A stretch of 64,000 nt of DNA from Mesorhizobium loti (GTDB lineage Bacteria > Pseudomonadota > Alphaproteobacteria > Rhizobiales > Rhizobiaceae): assembly GCA_002356515.1 (NCBI GenBank), contig AP017605.1, positions 744,001-808,000 on the forward strand, given 5' to 3'. A program made the translations under genes and the position numbers. Positions 8,145-18,834 of the stretch are shown here, piece after piece. The notes under the pieces were generated by a model. The model saw only the letters and a program-made list of their open reading frames with translations. It was not told the origin of the DNA and did not search any database. The first letter of the stretch is position 1. Each line of letters begins with the position of its first letter.

Positions 8145-9461
8145 ATGGCGGCCCCTGTCAACAATCCCGATCACGGTTTTTGCCGTGACTGCCTGACGTT
8201 TCAGCGCAGTGAAACGCGCCGCTGCGAGCGTTGCGGCAGCCCTCGCCTTGCCCGCCATCCCGAACTTTACCGGCTGCATCTGGCCCATATCGATTGCGAC
8301 GCCTTCTACGCGGCGATCGAAAAGCGCGACAATCCGGCGCTCAAGGACAAGCCGCTGATCATCGGCGGCGGCAAGCGCGGGGTCGTCTCCACCGCGTGCT
8401 ACATCGCCCGAATCCGCGGCGTGCGCTCCGCCATGCCGATGTTCAAGGCGCTCGAGGCCTGCCCCGAGGCGGTCGTTATCCCGCCCAACATGGAAAAATA
8501 TGTGCGTGTCGGCCGCGAGGTGCGCGCCATGATGCAGGCGCTGACGCCATTGGTCGAGCCGCTGTCGATCGACGAGGCGTTTCTCGACCTTGCCGGCACC
8601 GAGCGGCTGCACGGCCTGCCGCCGGCCGTGGTGCTGGCGCGCTTCGCCCAGGCCGTCGAAAAAGAGATCGGCATCACCGTTTCGGCGGGTCTCTCCTACT
8701 GCAAATTCCTCGCCAAGATCGCATCCGATTTCCGCAAGCCGCGCGGCTTTTCAGTGATTGGCGAGGCCGAGGCGGTCGGCTTCCTGGCGACGCAGCCGGT
8801 GACCATGATCTGGGGCGTCGGCAAGGCGTTCAACGCCACGCTGGAACGCGACGGCATCCGCACCATCGGCCAGCTTCAGAAGATGGAGCGCGGCGACCTG
8901 ATGCGCCGCTACGGCACGATGGGCGACCGGCTCTACCGGCTTTCGCGCGGTGAGGATGTCCGTCGCGTCGACCCCGACCAGGACGCCAAGAGCGTATCGG
9001 CCGAGACCACCTTCGACACCGACATCGCGTCGCTGGACGATCTGGTCTCGGTGCTGCGGGGCCTTTCGGAGAAAGTCTCGGCGCGGTTGAAAAAGTCAGG
9101 CATTGCCGGGCGCACCGTGGTGCTGAAACTGAAGACCCAGGATTTCAAGCTGCGCACGCGCAACCGCCAGCTCGGCGACCCGACAAGGCTCGCGGACCGT
9201 ATCTTTTCGACCGGCGTGGAGCTTCTCCGCAAGGAAACCGACGGAACGAAGTTTCGATTGCTCGGAATCGGCGTCAGCGACCTCTCCGAAGACGACAAGG
9301 CCGACCCGCCGGACCTGGTCGACGTCCAGTCACGCAAACGCGCCATGGCAGAAGGCGCCATCGACGCGCTGCGCGACAAGTTCGGCCGCAAGGCGGTGGA
9401 GACCGGCTATACGTTCGGCCGAGGCCGCGACGCCCACCCGCCGGAACCGCTGGAGGACTGA
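8145..9461 (+). CDS. dinB: DNA polymerase IV (Y-family translesion polymerase) with N-terminal Cys cluster
   Basis: A 438-residue Y-family polymerase. The catalytic palm has [14 protein letters not shown] (first Asp pair) and [11 protein letters not shown] (SIDEAF signature). The thumb and little-finger domains follow ([16 protein letters not shown] for the Hh[21 protein letters not shown]). Ahead of the polymerase is a 40-residue extension with CRDC and CERC (about residues 11-14 and 26-29), a likely zinc-binding knuckle; E. coli DinB lacks it. An alternative ATG is at 8133. The enzyme bypasses lesions at stalled forks and is error-prone. It is divergent from the GNAT gene. Confidence 0.93.
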   Translation: MAAPVNNPDHGFCRDCLTFQRSETRRCERCGSPRLARHPELYRLHLAHIDCDAFYAAIEKRDNPALKDKPLIIGGGKRGVVSTACYIARIRGVRSAMPMFKALEACPEAVVIPPNMEKYVRVGREVRAMMQALTPLVEPLSIDEAFLDLAGTERLHGLPPAVVLARFAQAVEKEIGITVSAGLSYCKFLAKIASDFRKPRGFSVIGEAEAVGFLATQPVTMIWGVGKAFNATLERDGIRTIGQLQKMERGDLMRRYGTMGDRLYRLSRGEDVRRVDPDQDAKSVSAETTFDTDIASLDDLVSVLRGLSEKVSARLKKSGIAGRTVVLKLKTQDFKLRTRNRQLGDPTRLADRIFSTGVELLRKETDGTKFRLLGIGVSDLSEDDKADPPDLVDVQSRKRAMAEGAIDALRDKFGRKAVETGYTFGRGRDAHPPEPLED

Positions 9462-9467
9462 GCGCGG

Positions 9468-9974
9468 TCAGGTCCGCGTCAAGTCTATACGGCTCGTCAC
9501 CACGCTCTTGCCGGTTTTCGGATCGGTATCGGTGACCGTCAGCCGGATGCCGTTCTCGCCTCGCTTCTCGACCGTCATCTGGGCCTTGCGATCGCCGTTG
9601 ACCTCCTTCGCCCAGCGGATGCCAAGATTGATCGCGTTGCCCGCTCGGCTGCCGTTCAGCTGTGCCGGTCCGGTGCGGGACCCGACGTAGATGCCGCTGT
9701 ATTTCGCGCCCGTAACCTTCAGATTGGCGCTGATGGCCCGAGACACCACAACGAGACCGCGACAATTGCCATCCAGTGAGAGCGAGGTTGAGGTCGCATT
9801 CGAATTGAAGCTGCAGGAAACACTGACATTCGGAACATCCGTGGTCACCTGGACAGTGCCCTTGCCGGCGAAATTACCTTGGAACGACTGGAGAAATTTG
9901 GTCTCGTCGGCACGAGCTGCACCCGCGACAATCGCCAGGCAGCCGGCAAGCGCGACTTGCGCGATTAGTCTCAT
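9468..9974 (-). CDS. Small secreted protein of unknown function
   Basis: 168 residues with a Sec signal peptide (MRLIAQVALAGCLAIVAGAARA, cleavage after ARA). The ATG at 9974 has AGGAGAG four bases upstream. The mature domain is beta-rich with two Cys (SCSF and NCRG) that could form a disulfide, and it ends TVTDTDPKTGKSVVTSRI. No family is recognised with confidence. It is transcribed towards dinB and ends 7 bases from the dinB stop, so the two are convergent. Confidence 0.7.
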   Translation of the reverse strand: MRLIAQVALAGCLAIVAGAARADETKFLQSFQGNFAGKGTVQVTTDVPNVSVSCSFNSNATSTSLSLDGNCRGLVVVSRAISANLKVTGAKYSGIYVGSRTGPAQLNGSRAGNAINLGIRWAKEVNGDRKAQMTVEKRGENGIRLTVTDTDPKTGKSVVTSRIDLTRT

Positions 9975-10164
9975 GAAACTCTCCTTGTCGATATTGGAAA
10001 GGCGGGTTTGCAATGCAGGGACAAAATATCGAGACTCAACGTCCTTGGCCGTATCGGGTTCCGCCCGCGGCATGACTGTTTTGCAACGCCATCGCTGCGA
10101 CTGGCCCAGAAGAATGGAGCAACTAACGATTGCGGGAGAGGCCTGGGCCTGCGAGATAGCTGCC

Positions 10165-11046
10165 ATGGCACCCACCCCCTCGATCCCCAAGGCCGCGTTC
10201 TGGATGGCGCTGTCGATTACCTCGTTCCTGGCGATGTCGGTCGCCGGCCGCGCCACGACAGCCGAGCTCAACGTCTTCCAGGTGCTGGAACTGCGCTCGG
10301 TGATCGGTTTCTTCATTCTGCTGCCGCTGGTTATGACGAGCGGCGGCTTTGCGGCAATGCGCACACAGCGCCCCGTCGCCCATATCGCCCGCAATGTCAT
10401 CCACTATACCGGCCAGGCGGCCTGGCTCTATGCACTGACACTGATCCCGCTGGCCGTGCTGATCTCGATCGAATTCACCACGCCGATCTGGACCGCAATC
10501 CTGGCGGTGACGTTTCTCGGCGAAAGGCTGAGCCGGCCGAAACTGGCGGCAGTCGTGCTCGGGCTGATCGGCGTGGTGGTCATCGTTCGCCCCGGTGTCG
10601 GCTCGGTCGATCCGGGACATCTCGTCGTGCTCGGTGCCGCGGTCTGCTTCGGCATCTCGGTGGTCATGGTCAAGTCGCTGACGCGCACCGACAGCGTCGT
10701 GCGTATCATCTTCTGGATGCTGATCATCCAGTCCGTGGTCGGCCTCGTTCCGGCGCTCTATACGTGGCGCAACCCGCCACTGGAGCTGTGGCCGTGGATC
10801 GTACTGATTGCCTTCACCGGCATGTCGTCGCATTTCTGCATGGCCCGCGCGCTCGGCTATGCCGACGCCACCGTCATTTCGCCGATGGATTTCCTGCGCG
10901 TACCGCTGTCGGCCCTGATCGGCTGGCTGCTTTACCACGAGCAGATCGACGCCTTCACCGCCGGCGGCGCGCTGCTGATCCTGATGGGCAATCTGCTCAA
11001 CCTGCAGCGCAAGCCGGCACAAGCGGCCGAAGTAGCGGCATCGTAG
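10165..11046 (+). CDS. EamA/DMT-superfamily transporter
   Basis: A 293-residue integral membrane protein with about ten predicted transmembrane helices in two repeated EamA halves. The first half is about 13-140, ending in GERLSRPKLAAVVLGLIGVVVIVRPG. The second is about 150-285, ending in YHEQIDAFTAGGALLILMGN. These half-ends are the family hallmark. Members export small metabolites or amino acids; the substrate is unknown. The start could also be an upstream ATG at 10114, which would add a non-hydrophobic 17-residue leader. No gene follows on this strand: it faces dnaE. Confidence 0.87.
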   Translation: MAPTPSIPKAAFWMALSITSFLAMSVAGRATTAELNVFQVLELRSVIGFFILLPLVMTSGGFAAMRTQRPVAHIARNVIHYTGQAAWLYALTLIPLAVLISIEFTTPIWTAILAVTFLGERLSRPKLAAVVLGLIGVVVIVRPGVGSVDPGHLVVLGAAVCFGISVVMVKSLTRTDSVVRIIFWMLIIQSVVGLVPALYTWRNPPLELWPWIVLIAFTGMSSHFCMARALGYADATVISPMDFLRVPLSALIGWLLYHEQIDAFTAGGALLILMGNLLNLQRKPAQAAEVAAS

Positions 11047-11160
11047 CGCCCCGCCAATCAGTCGCCTGCGTCCGGTATGTTGAGAACATGCCCGCAGGCC
11101 TTGCGATGCCAAAGCCGCCGTCCGCGCATCCACGGCCCTCCAGCTTCCAGCGAATCGGCT

Positions 11161-14100
11161 CTAGACCAGCTCCACTTCGACCACGCCGGGCACGGCGCGC
11201 ATCGCCGAGGCGATCTGCGGCGAGATGCGGTAGCCGCCCTGCAAGGCGATCTCGACCTCACCCTGCGCCTCTTCCTTGATGACGATGATGCTCACCTGGC
11301 TTTCGCCACGCTGGGTGAGCTGGGACTGGATGATCGCGGCCGGTCCATCATTCCTGACGAAAATGCGCAGCGCCTTCTGGATGCGGCTTGCCTCGTCCTC
11401 CAGCGATTGCACGGAGTTGATGCGCAGATTGACGCCCTCGGGCCTGTCCTCGGCCGCGACGGTGATGACGACGGAGCGGCCGGCTTCCAGGAGGTCACGG
11501 TACTGCGCCAACGCTTCTGAAAACAGCACGGCCTCGTACTGGCCGGAGGTGTCGGAAAAGGCCACCACGCCCATCTTGTTGCCGGTGCGCGTCTTGCGCT
11601 CCTGCTTGCTGGTCACCGTGCCGGCCAGGCGGCCGGCGGAAGCGCCGCGCTTGACGGCAGCCGAGAACTCCGCCCAGTTCTGCACCCGCATCTTCTGCAG
11701 CGCCGCCTTGTACTCGTCGAGCGGATGGGCCGAAAGATAGAAGCCGACGACCTGGAATTCGCGGTGCAACCGGTCGGCTGCGAGCCACGGATCCGTCTGC
11801 GGCAGATTGAGCGCCTGCGACTGTGCGCCGAGCGAGGCGCCGAAAATATCGGCCTGGCCGGAAACGGCATTCTGCTGGGCGAGCGACGCCAGCCCCATCA
11901 TCCGTTCGACACCGGCCAGCATCTGGGCGCGGTCGTGGCCGAAACAGTCGAGCGCGCCGGCCATGATCAGGCTTTCGAAGACCCGCTTGCCGACGATCTT
12001 GGGATCGACCCGCTCGCAGAAATCGGCGAGGTTCTTGAACGGCTTTTCGCCACGGACAGTGACAATGTGTTCGACCGCCGCATCGCCGACGCCCTTGAGC
12101 GCCGCCATCGAATAATAGATGCGGTTCTCGCCGACCTCGAACGGCCGGAAACTCGTCATCACCGACGGCGCCAGCACCTCGATGCCGAGGCGCAGCGCAT
12201 CCTGACGGAAATCGGCGAGCTTGTCGGTGTTGCCCATGTCGAGCGTCATCGACGCCGCCAGGAACTCGACCGGATAATGCGCCTTGAGATAGGCAGTCTG
12301 GTAGGAGACGACGGCGTAGGCGGCGGCGTGCGATTTGTTGAAACCGTAGTCGGCGAATTTGGCCAGCAAGTCGAAAATGAAGTCGGCTTGCGGCTTGCTG
12401 ACGCCGCGCTCGACAGCACCGGTGACGAAGCGCTCGCGCTGCTTGTCCATCTCGGCGCGGATCTTCTTGCCCATGGCGCGGCGCAGAAGGTCGGCTTCGC
12501 CGAGCGAATAGCCGGACAGCTCCTGCGCGATCTGCATGACCTGTTCCTGGTAGACGATGACGCCTTGCGTCTCCTTCACCAGATGGTCGATCTTGGGGTG
12601 GATCGAGGCCATCTCCTCCTCGCCATGCTTTCTGGCGTTGTAGGTCGGGATGTTCTCCATCGGGCCCGGCCGGTAAAGCGCGACCAGCGCGATGATGTCC
12701 TCGATGCAGTCGGGCCGCATGCCGATCAGCGCCTTGCGCATGCCGGCACTTTCCACCTGGAACACGCCGACCACTTCGCCGCGCGACAGCATGGCATAGG
12801 TGTCCGGATCGTCGAGCGGTATCGTCGCCAGGTCGATGTCGATGCCGCGCCGGCGGATCAATTTCACCGCCGTCTCCAGCACCGTCAGCGTCTTCAGGCC
12901 AAGGAAGTCGAACTTCACCAACCCGGCCTGCTCGACATATTTCATGTTGAACTGGGTGACCGGCATGTCCGAACGCGGATCGCGATACATCGGCACCAGC
13001 TCCGACAGAGGCCGGTCGCCGATGACGATGCCAGCGGCGTGCGTCGAGGCGTGGCGATAGAGGCCTTCCAGCTTCTGCGCCATGTCGAGCAGTGTCTGGA
13101 CGATCGGCTCCTTCTCGGCCTCTTCGGCAAAGCGTGGCTCGTTGGCGATGGCGTCCGCCAGCTTGACCGGATTGGCCGGATTCTGCGGAACCATTTTCGA
13201 CAGCTTGTCGACCTGGCCGTAAGGCATCTGCAGCACGCGGCCGACGTCGCGCAGCACAGCGCGGGCCTGCAGCGTACCGAAGGTGATGATCTGGCCGACC
13301 TGGTCGCGGCCGTATTTCTGCTGGACGTAGCGGATCACCTCTTCGCGGCGATCCTGGCAGAAGTCGATGTCGAAGTCGGGCATCGACACGCGATCCGGGT
13401 TGAGGAAGCGCTCGAACAGCAGGGAGAAGCGCAGCGGATCGATGTCGGTGATGGTCGTCGAATAGGCGACCAGCGATCCGGCGCCCGAACCACGGCCCGG
13501 TCCGACCGGAATGCCTTGCGCCTTGGCCCATTTGATGAAGTCGGCAACGATCAGGAAGTAGCCGGGGAATTTCATCTTCTCGATGATGCCGAGCTCGAAT
13601 TCGAGCCGCTCGCGATATTGCTCGATCGTATAGCCCGGCGTCGGTCCGTGCAAAGCGAGCCGCGCGTCGAGCCCCTCGCGCGCCTGGCGGGCGAGTTCCG
13701 CGGCCTCGGCCTTTTCGGCCGCGTCCTTGTCGGAGGCATCGCCGCCGGTGAAGCGCGGCAGGATCGGGCTGCGGGTCTTTGGATAGTAGGAACAGCGCAG
13801 CGCTATCTCGACCGTATTGTCGATCGCTTCCGGCAGGTCGGCAAACAGCTTTGCCATGTCGGCCTGGCTGCGCAGGAAATTGTCCGGCGACAGCCGGCGC
13901 CTGTTGTCGACGGCAACGACGGTGCCCTCGGCGATGGCAATCAATGCATCGTGTGCATCATAGTCGTCGCGCGAGGAGAAAAAGGCCTCATTGGTGGCAA
14001 CGAGCGGAAGTTCGTGCGCATAGGCGAGATCGATCGTCTGATGTTCGATGACCCGGTCGTAGCCCGCAACGCGATCCAATTCGACATAAAGCCGGTCGCC

Positions 14101-14688
14101 GAACAGCGCCTTGAGCGTCAAAAGCCGTACCTCGGCCAGATCGCGGCGATCCTCTTTCAAGGCGTTGCCGATCGGGCCGCGCGGTCCGCCGCTGAGGCAG
14201 ATCAGCCCATCGCTGTGTCCAGTCAGCGTCTCGGTGGTCAGATGTACCGCCTCGCCGGGGGGCGTTTCCAGGTAGACGCCGCTGACAAGCCGAACCAGAT
14301 TGGAATAGCCGGCCTCGGTCGCTGCGAGCAGCACGATCGGCCGCATCTCCGGGCCTTGCCGCCTGCGGTCGCGCTGGCCGTCGCTGTTTTCGCCGGAAAA
14401 GGCGAGCGCGATCTGGCAGCCGATGATTGGTTGGATGCCGTCCTTGACCGCCTTCTGCGCGAATTCCAGCGCCCCGAACAGATTGTTGGTGTCGGTGACG
14501 GCGATGGCCGGCGCTTCGTCTTTGACGGCGTGGCCGACGATCTTGCCGAGCTGAAGCGCGCCCTCGAGCAGCGAATAGGCGGAATGCACGCGCAGATGGA
14601 CAAACGGCCGCGCCGGCACCTCCGGACGCGCCGCCGCAATCGCGGCTTCGCGCTTCAGGGGATCGCGTGGAAGTCTGTCATCCGCCAT
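11161..14688 (-). CDS. dnaE: DNA polymerase III alpha subunit
   Basis: 1175 residues, full length for DnaE1. The N-terminal PHP domain begins FVHLRVHSAYSLLEGA. The palm has the metal-binding SMPDFDIDFCQDRREE (about residue 430-445) and GRGSGAGSLVAY just before it. The fingers include DFIFDLLAKFADYGFNKSHAAAYA, followed by the tandem HhH and an OB fold (RLAGTVTSKQERKTRTGNKM) near residue 1020. It is the catalytic subunit of the replicative polymerase. It lies alone on the minus strand, with the carboxylase gene divided from it by about 100 bases. Confidence 0.97.
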   Translation of the reverse strand: MADDRLPRDPLKREAAIAAARPEVPARPFVHLRVHSAYSLLEGALQLGKIVGHAVKDEAPAIAVTDTNNLFGALEFAQKAVKDGIQPIIGCQIALAFSGENSDGQRDRRRQGPEMRPIVLLAATEAGYSNLVRLVSGVYLETPPGEAVHLTTETLTGHSDGLICLSGGPRGPIGNALKEDRRDLAEVRLLTLKALFGDRLYVELDRVAGYDRVIEHQTIDLAYAHELPLVATNEAFFSSRDDYDAHDALIAIAEGTVVAVDNRRRLSPDNFLRSQADMAKLFADLPEAIDNTVEIALRCSYYPKTRSPILPRFTGGDASDKDAAEKAEAAELARQAREGLDARLALHGPTPGYTIEQYRERLEFELGIIEKMKFPGYFLIVADFIKWAKAQGIPVGPGRGSGAGSLVAYSTTITDIDPLRFSLLFERFLNPDRVSMPDFDIDFCQDRREEVIRYVQQKYGRDQVGQIITFGTLQARAVLRDVGRVLQMPYGQVDKLSKMVPQNPANPVKLADAIANEPRFAEEAEKEPIVQTLLDMAQKLEGLYRHASTHAAGIVIGDRPLSELVPMYRDPRSDMPVTQFNMKYVEQAGLVKFDFLGLKTLTVLETAVKLIRRRGIDIDLATIPLDDPDTYAMLSRGEVVGVFQVESAGMRKALIGMRPDCIEDIIALVALYRPGPMENIPTYNARKHGEEEMASIHPKIDHLVKETQGVIVYQEQVMQIAQELSGYSLGEADLLRRAMGKKIRAEMDKQRERFVTGAVERGVSKPQADFIFDLLAKFADYGFNKSHAAAYAVVSYQTAYLKAHYPVEFLAASMTLDMGNTDKLADFRQDALRLGIEVLAPSVMTSFRPFEVGENRIYYSMAALKGVGDAAVEHIVTVRGEKPFKNLADFCERVDPKIVGKRVFESLIMAGALDCFGHDRAQMLAGVERMMGLASLAQQNAVSGQADIFGASLGAQSQALNLPQTDPWLAADRLHREFQVVGFYLSAHPLDEYKAALQKMRVQNWAEFSAAVKRGASAGRLAGTVTSKQERKTRTGNKMGVVAFSDTSGQYEAVLFSEALAQYRDLLEAGRSVVITVAAEDRPEGVNLRINSVQSLEDEASRIQKALRIFVRNDGPAAIIQSQLTQRGESQVSIIVIKEEAQGEVEIALQGGYRISPQIASAMRAVPGVVEVELV

Positions 14689-14794
14689 GGTTTCTTGCGC
14701 TGCCTAAGGCTCTGAGTCGATGGAGATGTATTGTCCGGGACCGGGCGATACCAGTCCAGCACAAACGACCCCCAACCACAGAGTTCCTGCCTGG

Positions 14795-16807
14795 TCAGGC
14801 GAATTCCATGATCACCGCGTCCACCGCCAGGCTGTCGCCCGGCTTGGCGTTGAGTTTCGACACGACGAGATCGCGTTCGGCACGCAGCACGTTTTCCATT
14901 TTCATCGCCTCGACCACGGCCAAGGTTTCGCCGGCCTTGACCTCCTGGCCTTCGGCGACGGCGATCGACACCACAAGGCCGGGCATCGGGCAAAGCAGCA
15001 GTTTCGACGTGTCCGGCGCCACCTTCTCCGGCATCAATCTTTCAAGCTCGGCGATGCGCGGCAGCATGGCGCGGGCGGTCACCGACATGCCTTTCCAGGC
15101 GATCCGGAGGCCGTTGGCGACAGGCCTGATCTGGGCGACAACCGCGCGCTTGCCGACCGTGCCGCGCCAGATCAGTTCGCCTGGCCGCCAGTCGGATGAA
15201 ATGGTCAGCGCCTCACCGCCGTCGATCGACAGGTCGATCTCCATCGGAATGGAAATCATGCCTTCGAGGATGGATGCCTGGAGATAGTTGTCGCCCAGCT
15301 TCACCACCCAGTCGCGTTTAAGCACCCCCGAATGCGGTGCCAGCCGCCCACCCAGCCGGTCGAGCCGGTCTCGGCGCAACAGTTCCACCGCGGTCACGAT
15401 CGAGGCAAGCACGGCCTTTTCTTCGCTGTTCGGCACGACAGGCGCAAAGCCGTCGGGATATTCCTCTGCGATGAAGCCGGTCGATATCGCCCCTTCCCGC
15501 CAGCGCGGATGCTGCATCAGCGCCGCCAGGAACGGAATGTTGTGCTCGATACCGTCGACGACAAAACTGTCGAGCGCTTCCGACATGGCATCGATCGCCT
15601 TGATGCGAGTCGGCGCCCAGGCGCACAGTTTGGCGAGCATCGGGTCGTAGAACATCGAAATCTCGGAGCCTTCGGTGACGCCGGTGTCGTTGCGGATGAC
15701 GACATCGCCGAACTGCCCCTCCTCCGGCGGCCGGTAGCGGGTCAGCCGGCCGATCGACGGCAGGAAATTGCGATAGGGATCCTCGGCATAGAGCCGGCTT
15801 TCCACCGCCCAGCCATTCAGCTTGATGTCGCTTTGCTTCAAAGCGAGCTTCTCGCCGGCGGCGACACGGATCATCTGTTCGACCAGATCGATGCCGGTGA
15901 CGAGCTCCGTCACCGGATGCTCGACCTGCAATCGTGTATTCATTTCAAGGAAATAGAAGTTCTTGTCCTTGTCGACGATGAACTCGACCGTGCCGGCGCT
16001 CTGGTAGTCGACGGCCCTGGCCAGCGCAACCGACTGCTCGCCCATCGCCTTGCGTGTCTTGGCGTCGAGGAATGGCGACGGCGCCTCTTCGGCCACCTTC
16101 TGGTTGCGGCGCTGGATCGAGCACTCGCGCTCGCCGAGATAGAGCGCATTGCCATGCGCGTCGGCCAGCACCTGGATCTCGATATGGCGCGGATCGACGA
16201 CGAATTTTTCGATGAAGACGCGATCATCGCCGAACGAGCTTTTTGCCTCGGATCGAGCCCGATCAAAGCCGTCACGCACTTCCGACTGGTCCCAGGCAAT
16301 GCGCATGCCTTTGCCGCCGCCGCCGGCCGAGGCTTTGATCATCACGGGATAGCCGATCTCGCCGGCGATCTGTTCGGCATGATCGGCATTCTCGATGACG
16401 CCGAGCCAGCCGGGCACGGTCGAAACCTTGGCGGCGTTGGCGAATTTCTTCGATTCGATCTTGTCGCCCATCGCCTTGATCGCCTTGGGCTTCGGGCCGA
16501 TGAAGACGATGCCTTCCTTCTCCAGCGCTTCGCAGAAGGCCGCCCGCTCCGACAGGAAGCCATAGCCGGGATGCACGGCCTGAGCCCCGGTCTCCTTGCA
16601 AGCGGCAATGATCTTTTCAGGGACAAGATAACTCTGCGCGGCGGGCGAAGGCCCGATATGCACCGCCTCGTCGGCCATCTCGACATGCACGGCATCGCGA
16701 TCGGCGTCGGAATAGACGGCGACCGTGGCAATCCCCATCTTGCGCGCCGTCTTGATGACGCGACAGGCGATCTCGCCACGATTGGCGATCAGGATTTTCG
16801 TGAACAT
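14795..16807 (-). CDS. pccA: Propionyl-CoA carboxylase alpha subunit (biotin carboxylase and biotin carrier)
   Basis: 670 residues from the ATG at 16807 (MFTKILIANRGEIACRV). Domains: biotin carboxylase (1-450) with the ATP-grasp glycine loop KASAGGGGKGMR and the carboxylase signature FLEMNTRLQVEHPVTE; a BT-type linker domain (about 460-590); and a C-terminal biotinyl domain with AMKMEN, biotinylated on K636. The length and BT domain fit PccA better than acetyl- or methylcrotonyl-CoA carboxylase. It carboxylates propionyl-CoA to methylmalonyl-CoA with PccB, which is not in this window. An in-frame upstream extension contains no family sequence. Confidence 0.9.
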   Translation of the reverse strand: MFTKILIANRGEIACRVIKTARKMGIATVAVYSDADRDAVHVEMADEAVHIGPSPAAQSYLVPEKIIAACKETGAQAVHPGYGFLSERAAFCEALEKEGIVFIGPKPKAIKAMGDKIESKKFANAAKVSTVPGWLGVIENADHAEQIAGEIGYPVMIKASAGGGGKGMRIAWDQSEVRDGFDRARSEAKSSFGDDRVFIEKFVVDPRHIEIQVLADAHGNALYLGERECSIQRRNQKVAEEAPSPFLDAKTRKAMGEQSVALARAVDYQSAGTVEFIVDKDKNFYFLEMNTRLQVEHPVTELVTGIDLVEQMIRVAAGEKLALKQSDIKLNGWAVESRLYAEDPYRNFLPSIGRLTRYRPPEEGQFGDVVIRNDTGVTEGSEISMFYDPMLAKLCAWAPTRIKAIDAMSEALDSFVVDGIEHNIPFLAALMQHPRWREGAISTGFIAEEYPDGFAPVVPNSEEKAVLASIVTAVELLRRDRLDRLGGRLAPHSGVLKRDWVVKLGDNYLQASILEGMISIPMEIDLSIDGGEALTISSDWRPGELIWRGTVGKRAVVAQIRPVANGLRIAWKGMSVTARAMLPRIAELERLMPEKVAPDTSKLLLCPMPGLVVSIAVAEGQEVKAGETLAVVEAMKMENVLRAERDLVVSKLNAKPGDSLAVDAVIMEFA

Positions 16808-17006
16808 GCTGAGGTCATTCCCCTCCGGTCGGTCGTTCCTTTTATGACCTGTGCTTGCGGGGTCAAGCCGACCATGCAAATCACTGCCTTTCAATCGATT
16901 TGCGATTCCAATTCTTCGCTGTGGCCCAGTCCAGGCACCAGCTTCCAGTTGATCGTGTCGATAAAACCTGAAACCTTGGAAAAAAATTCGCATTGGAGGA
17001 CGCCTG

Positions 17007-18134
17007 ATGAAAACCCGCGCCGCTGTCGCTGTCGCCGCCGGAAAGCCGCTGGAGATCATGGAGGTCGACCTCGACGGTCCGCGCGAGGGCGAGGTGCTAG
17101 TCGAGATCAAGGCGACCGGCATCTGCCACACCGATGAGTTCACTTTGTCGGGCGCCGATCCGGAAGGCCTGTTTCCGGCGATCCTGGGACATGAGGGCGC
17201 CGGCGTCGTGGTCGATGTCGGCAAGGGCGTCACCTCGGTCAAGAAGGGCGACCACGTCATTCCGCTCTATACGCCGGAATGCCGGCAGTGCCCGTCCTGC
17301 CTGTCCCGCAAGACCAATCTGTGCACGGCGATCCGCGCCACGCAGGGCCAGGGCCTGATGCCCGACGGCTCGTCGCGCTTCTCGATCGGCAAGGACAAGA
17401 TCTTCCACTATATGGGCTGCTCGACCTTCTCCAACTTCACCGTTCTGCCCGAGATCGCGGTAGCCAAGGTCAACCCGGACGCCCCCTTCGACAAGATCTG
17501 CTACATCGGCTGCGGCGTCACCACAGGCATCGGCGCCGTCATCAACACCGCCAAGGTCGAGCAAGGCGCGACCGCTGTCGTCTTCGGCCTCGGCGGCATT
17601 GGCCTCAATGTCATCCAGGGCCTGAAACTGGCCGGCGCCGACATGATCATCGGTGTCGATCTCAACAACGACAAGAAGGAATGGGGCGAACGGTTCGGCA
17701 TGACGCATTTCGTCAATCCGAAGGAGATCGACGGCGACATCGTCCCTCACCTCGTCAACATGACCAAGCGCGGCGCCGACCAGATCGGCGGCGCCGACTA
17801 CACGTTCGACTGCACGGGCAACACCAAGGTGATGCGCCAGGCGCTGGAAGCCTCGCACCGCGGCTGGGGCAAGTCGGTCATCATCGGCGTCGCCGGCGCC
17901 GGCCAGGAAATCTCGACGCGCCCGTTCCAGCTGGTCACCGGCCGCACCTGGATGGGCACCGCCTTCGGCGGCGCGCGCGGCCGCACCGACGTGCCGAAGA
18001 TTGTCGACTGGTACATGGACGGCAAGATCCAGATCGATCCGATGATCACCCATCTGCTGAAACTGGAAGACATCAACAAGGGGTTCGACCTCATGCATGA
18101 GGGCAAGTCGATCCGAAGCGTCGTCGTTTATTGA
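17007..18134 (+). CDS. frmA: S-(hydroxymethyl)glutathione dehydrogenase / class III alcohol dehydrogenase
   Basis: 375 residues, start supported by GGAGG eight bases upstream. The catalytic zinc ligands C40 and H62 (GHEGAG) are visible, and the structural zinc Cys residues are C92, C95, C98 and C106 (ECRQCPSCL and NLC). The Rossmann motif is [12 protein letters not shown], and the C-terminus [10 protein letters not shown] is typical of the class. It oxidises S-hydroxymethylglutathione, made from formaldehyde, to S-formylglutathione with NAD, and can also reduce S-nitrosoglutathione. It is followed by gfa with a 67-base gap: a formaldehyde-detoxification unit. Confidence 0.96.
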   Translation: MKTRAAVAVAAGKPLEIMEVDLDGPREGEVLVEIKATGICHTDEFTLSGADPEGLFPAILGHEGAGVVVDVGKGVTSVKKGDHVIPLYTPECRQCPSCLSRKTNLCTAIRATQGQGLMPDGSSRFSIGKDKIFHYMGCSTFSNFTVLPEIAVAKVNPDAPFDKICYIGCGVTTGIGAVINTAKVEQGATAVVFGLGGIGLNVIQGLKLAGADMIIGVDLNNDKKEWGERFGMTHFVNPKEIDGDIVPHLVNMTKRGADQIGGADYTFDCTGNTKVMRQALEASHRGWGKSVIIGVAGAGQEISTRPFQLVTGRTWMGTAFGGARGRTDVPKIVDWYMDGKIQIDPMITHLLKLEDINKGFDLMHEGKSIRSVVVY

Positions 18135-18201
18135 AGCAAGCCACACGCCGCCGACCGACCGGCCAGCGACCTCTGTGGTTCAAAACTGGGAGGAGAAAAG
18201 A

Positions 18202-18771
18202 ATGGCGGAGAAACTGCATCCGAAAATCGACAATGGCCTGCCCAAGGAGAGCGCGAGCTTTGCCGGCGGCACGCTGGTCTGCGCCTGCACCAGCAAGCCG
18301 GTCAAGGTGAAGGTGAAGGGCCAGATCGCCCACAACCATGCCTGCGGCTGCACCAAATGCTGGAAGCCGGAAGGCGCCATATTCTCGGTGGTTGCCGTTG
18401 CCGGCACCGGCGACGTCACCGTCACCGAGAACGGTGACAAGCTGAAAGTGGTCGATCCCTCGGCGCTGATCCAGCGCCATGCCTGCACCGGCTGCGGCGT
18501 CCACATGCATGGCCCGGTCGAGCGCGACCATCCGTTCAAGGGCTTGTCCTTCATCCACCCCGAACGCTTCGTCGAGGACGGCTGGTCGCCGCCGGGCTTC
18601 ACCGCGTTCGTCTCGTCCATCATCGAATCCGGTGTCGATCCCAAGCGGATGGACGGCATTCGGGCTCAACTGAAGTCAATCGGGCTGGAGCCCTATGACT
18701 GCCTCAACCCCGGCCTGATGGATTATATCGCCACCTGGACGGCGAAGAAGTCAGGCGCCTTGCCGGCCTGA
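18202..18771 (+). CDS. gfa: S-(hydroxymethyl)glutathione synthase
   Basis: 189 residues, start with GGGAGGAG six bases upstream. It has the GFA zinc-binding Cys pattern: LVCACTS (two Cys), HACGCTKCW (three Cys) and HACTGCGVH (two Cys). It is proposed to speed condensation of formaldehyde with glutathione, feeding FrmA, the gene just upstream. The conserved C-terminus has [15 protein letters not shown] strong hairpin 19 bases after the stop marks the likely end of this two-gene operon. Confidence 0.94.
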   Translation: MAEKLHPKIDNGLPKESASFAGGTLVCACTSKPVKVKVKGQIAHNHACGCTKCWKPEGAIFSVVAVAGTGDVTVTENGDKLKVVDPSALIQRHACTGCGVHMHGPVERDHPFKGLSFIHPERFVEDGWSPPGFTAFVSSIIESGVDPKRMDGIRAQLKSIGLEPYDCLNPGLMDYIATWTAKKSGALPA

Positions 18772-18789
18772 ACGCCATAAGATTTCAGG

Positions 18790-18823
18790 CAGGGGCCGGA
18801 AACGCTTCCGGCCCCTGTCCGTT
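18790..18823 (+). terminator. Hairpin after gfa, probable transcription terminator
   Basis: A perfect 12-bp GC-rich stem, CAGGGGCCGGAA / TTCCGGCCCCTG, with a 4-base ACGC loop (18790-18817), lies just after gfa. Only TCCGTTTC follows, so the U-tract is weak. It would separate frmA-gfa from the DUF188 gene that starts at 18835. Confidence 0.55.
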
Positions 18824-18834
18824 TCGGAGAGACA

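Noticed and set aside
11725..14715. A 996-codon open frame on the plus strand across dnaE
   Set aside because: It is the antisense of dnaE; GC-rich codon bias leaves the opposite strand open. The composition (His-, Arg- and Asp-rich) has no domain pattern.
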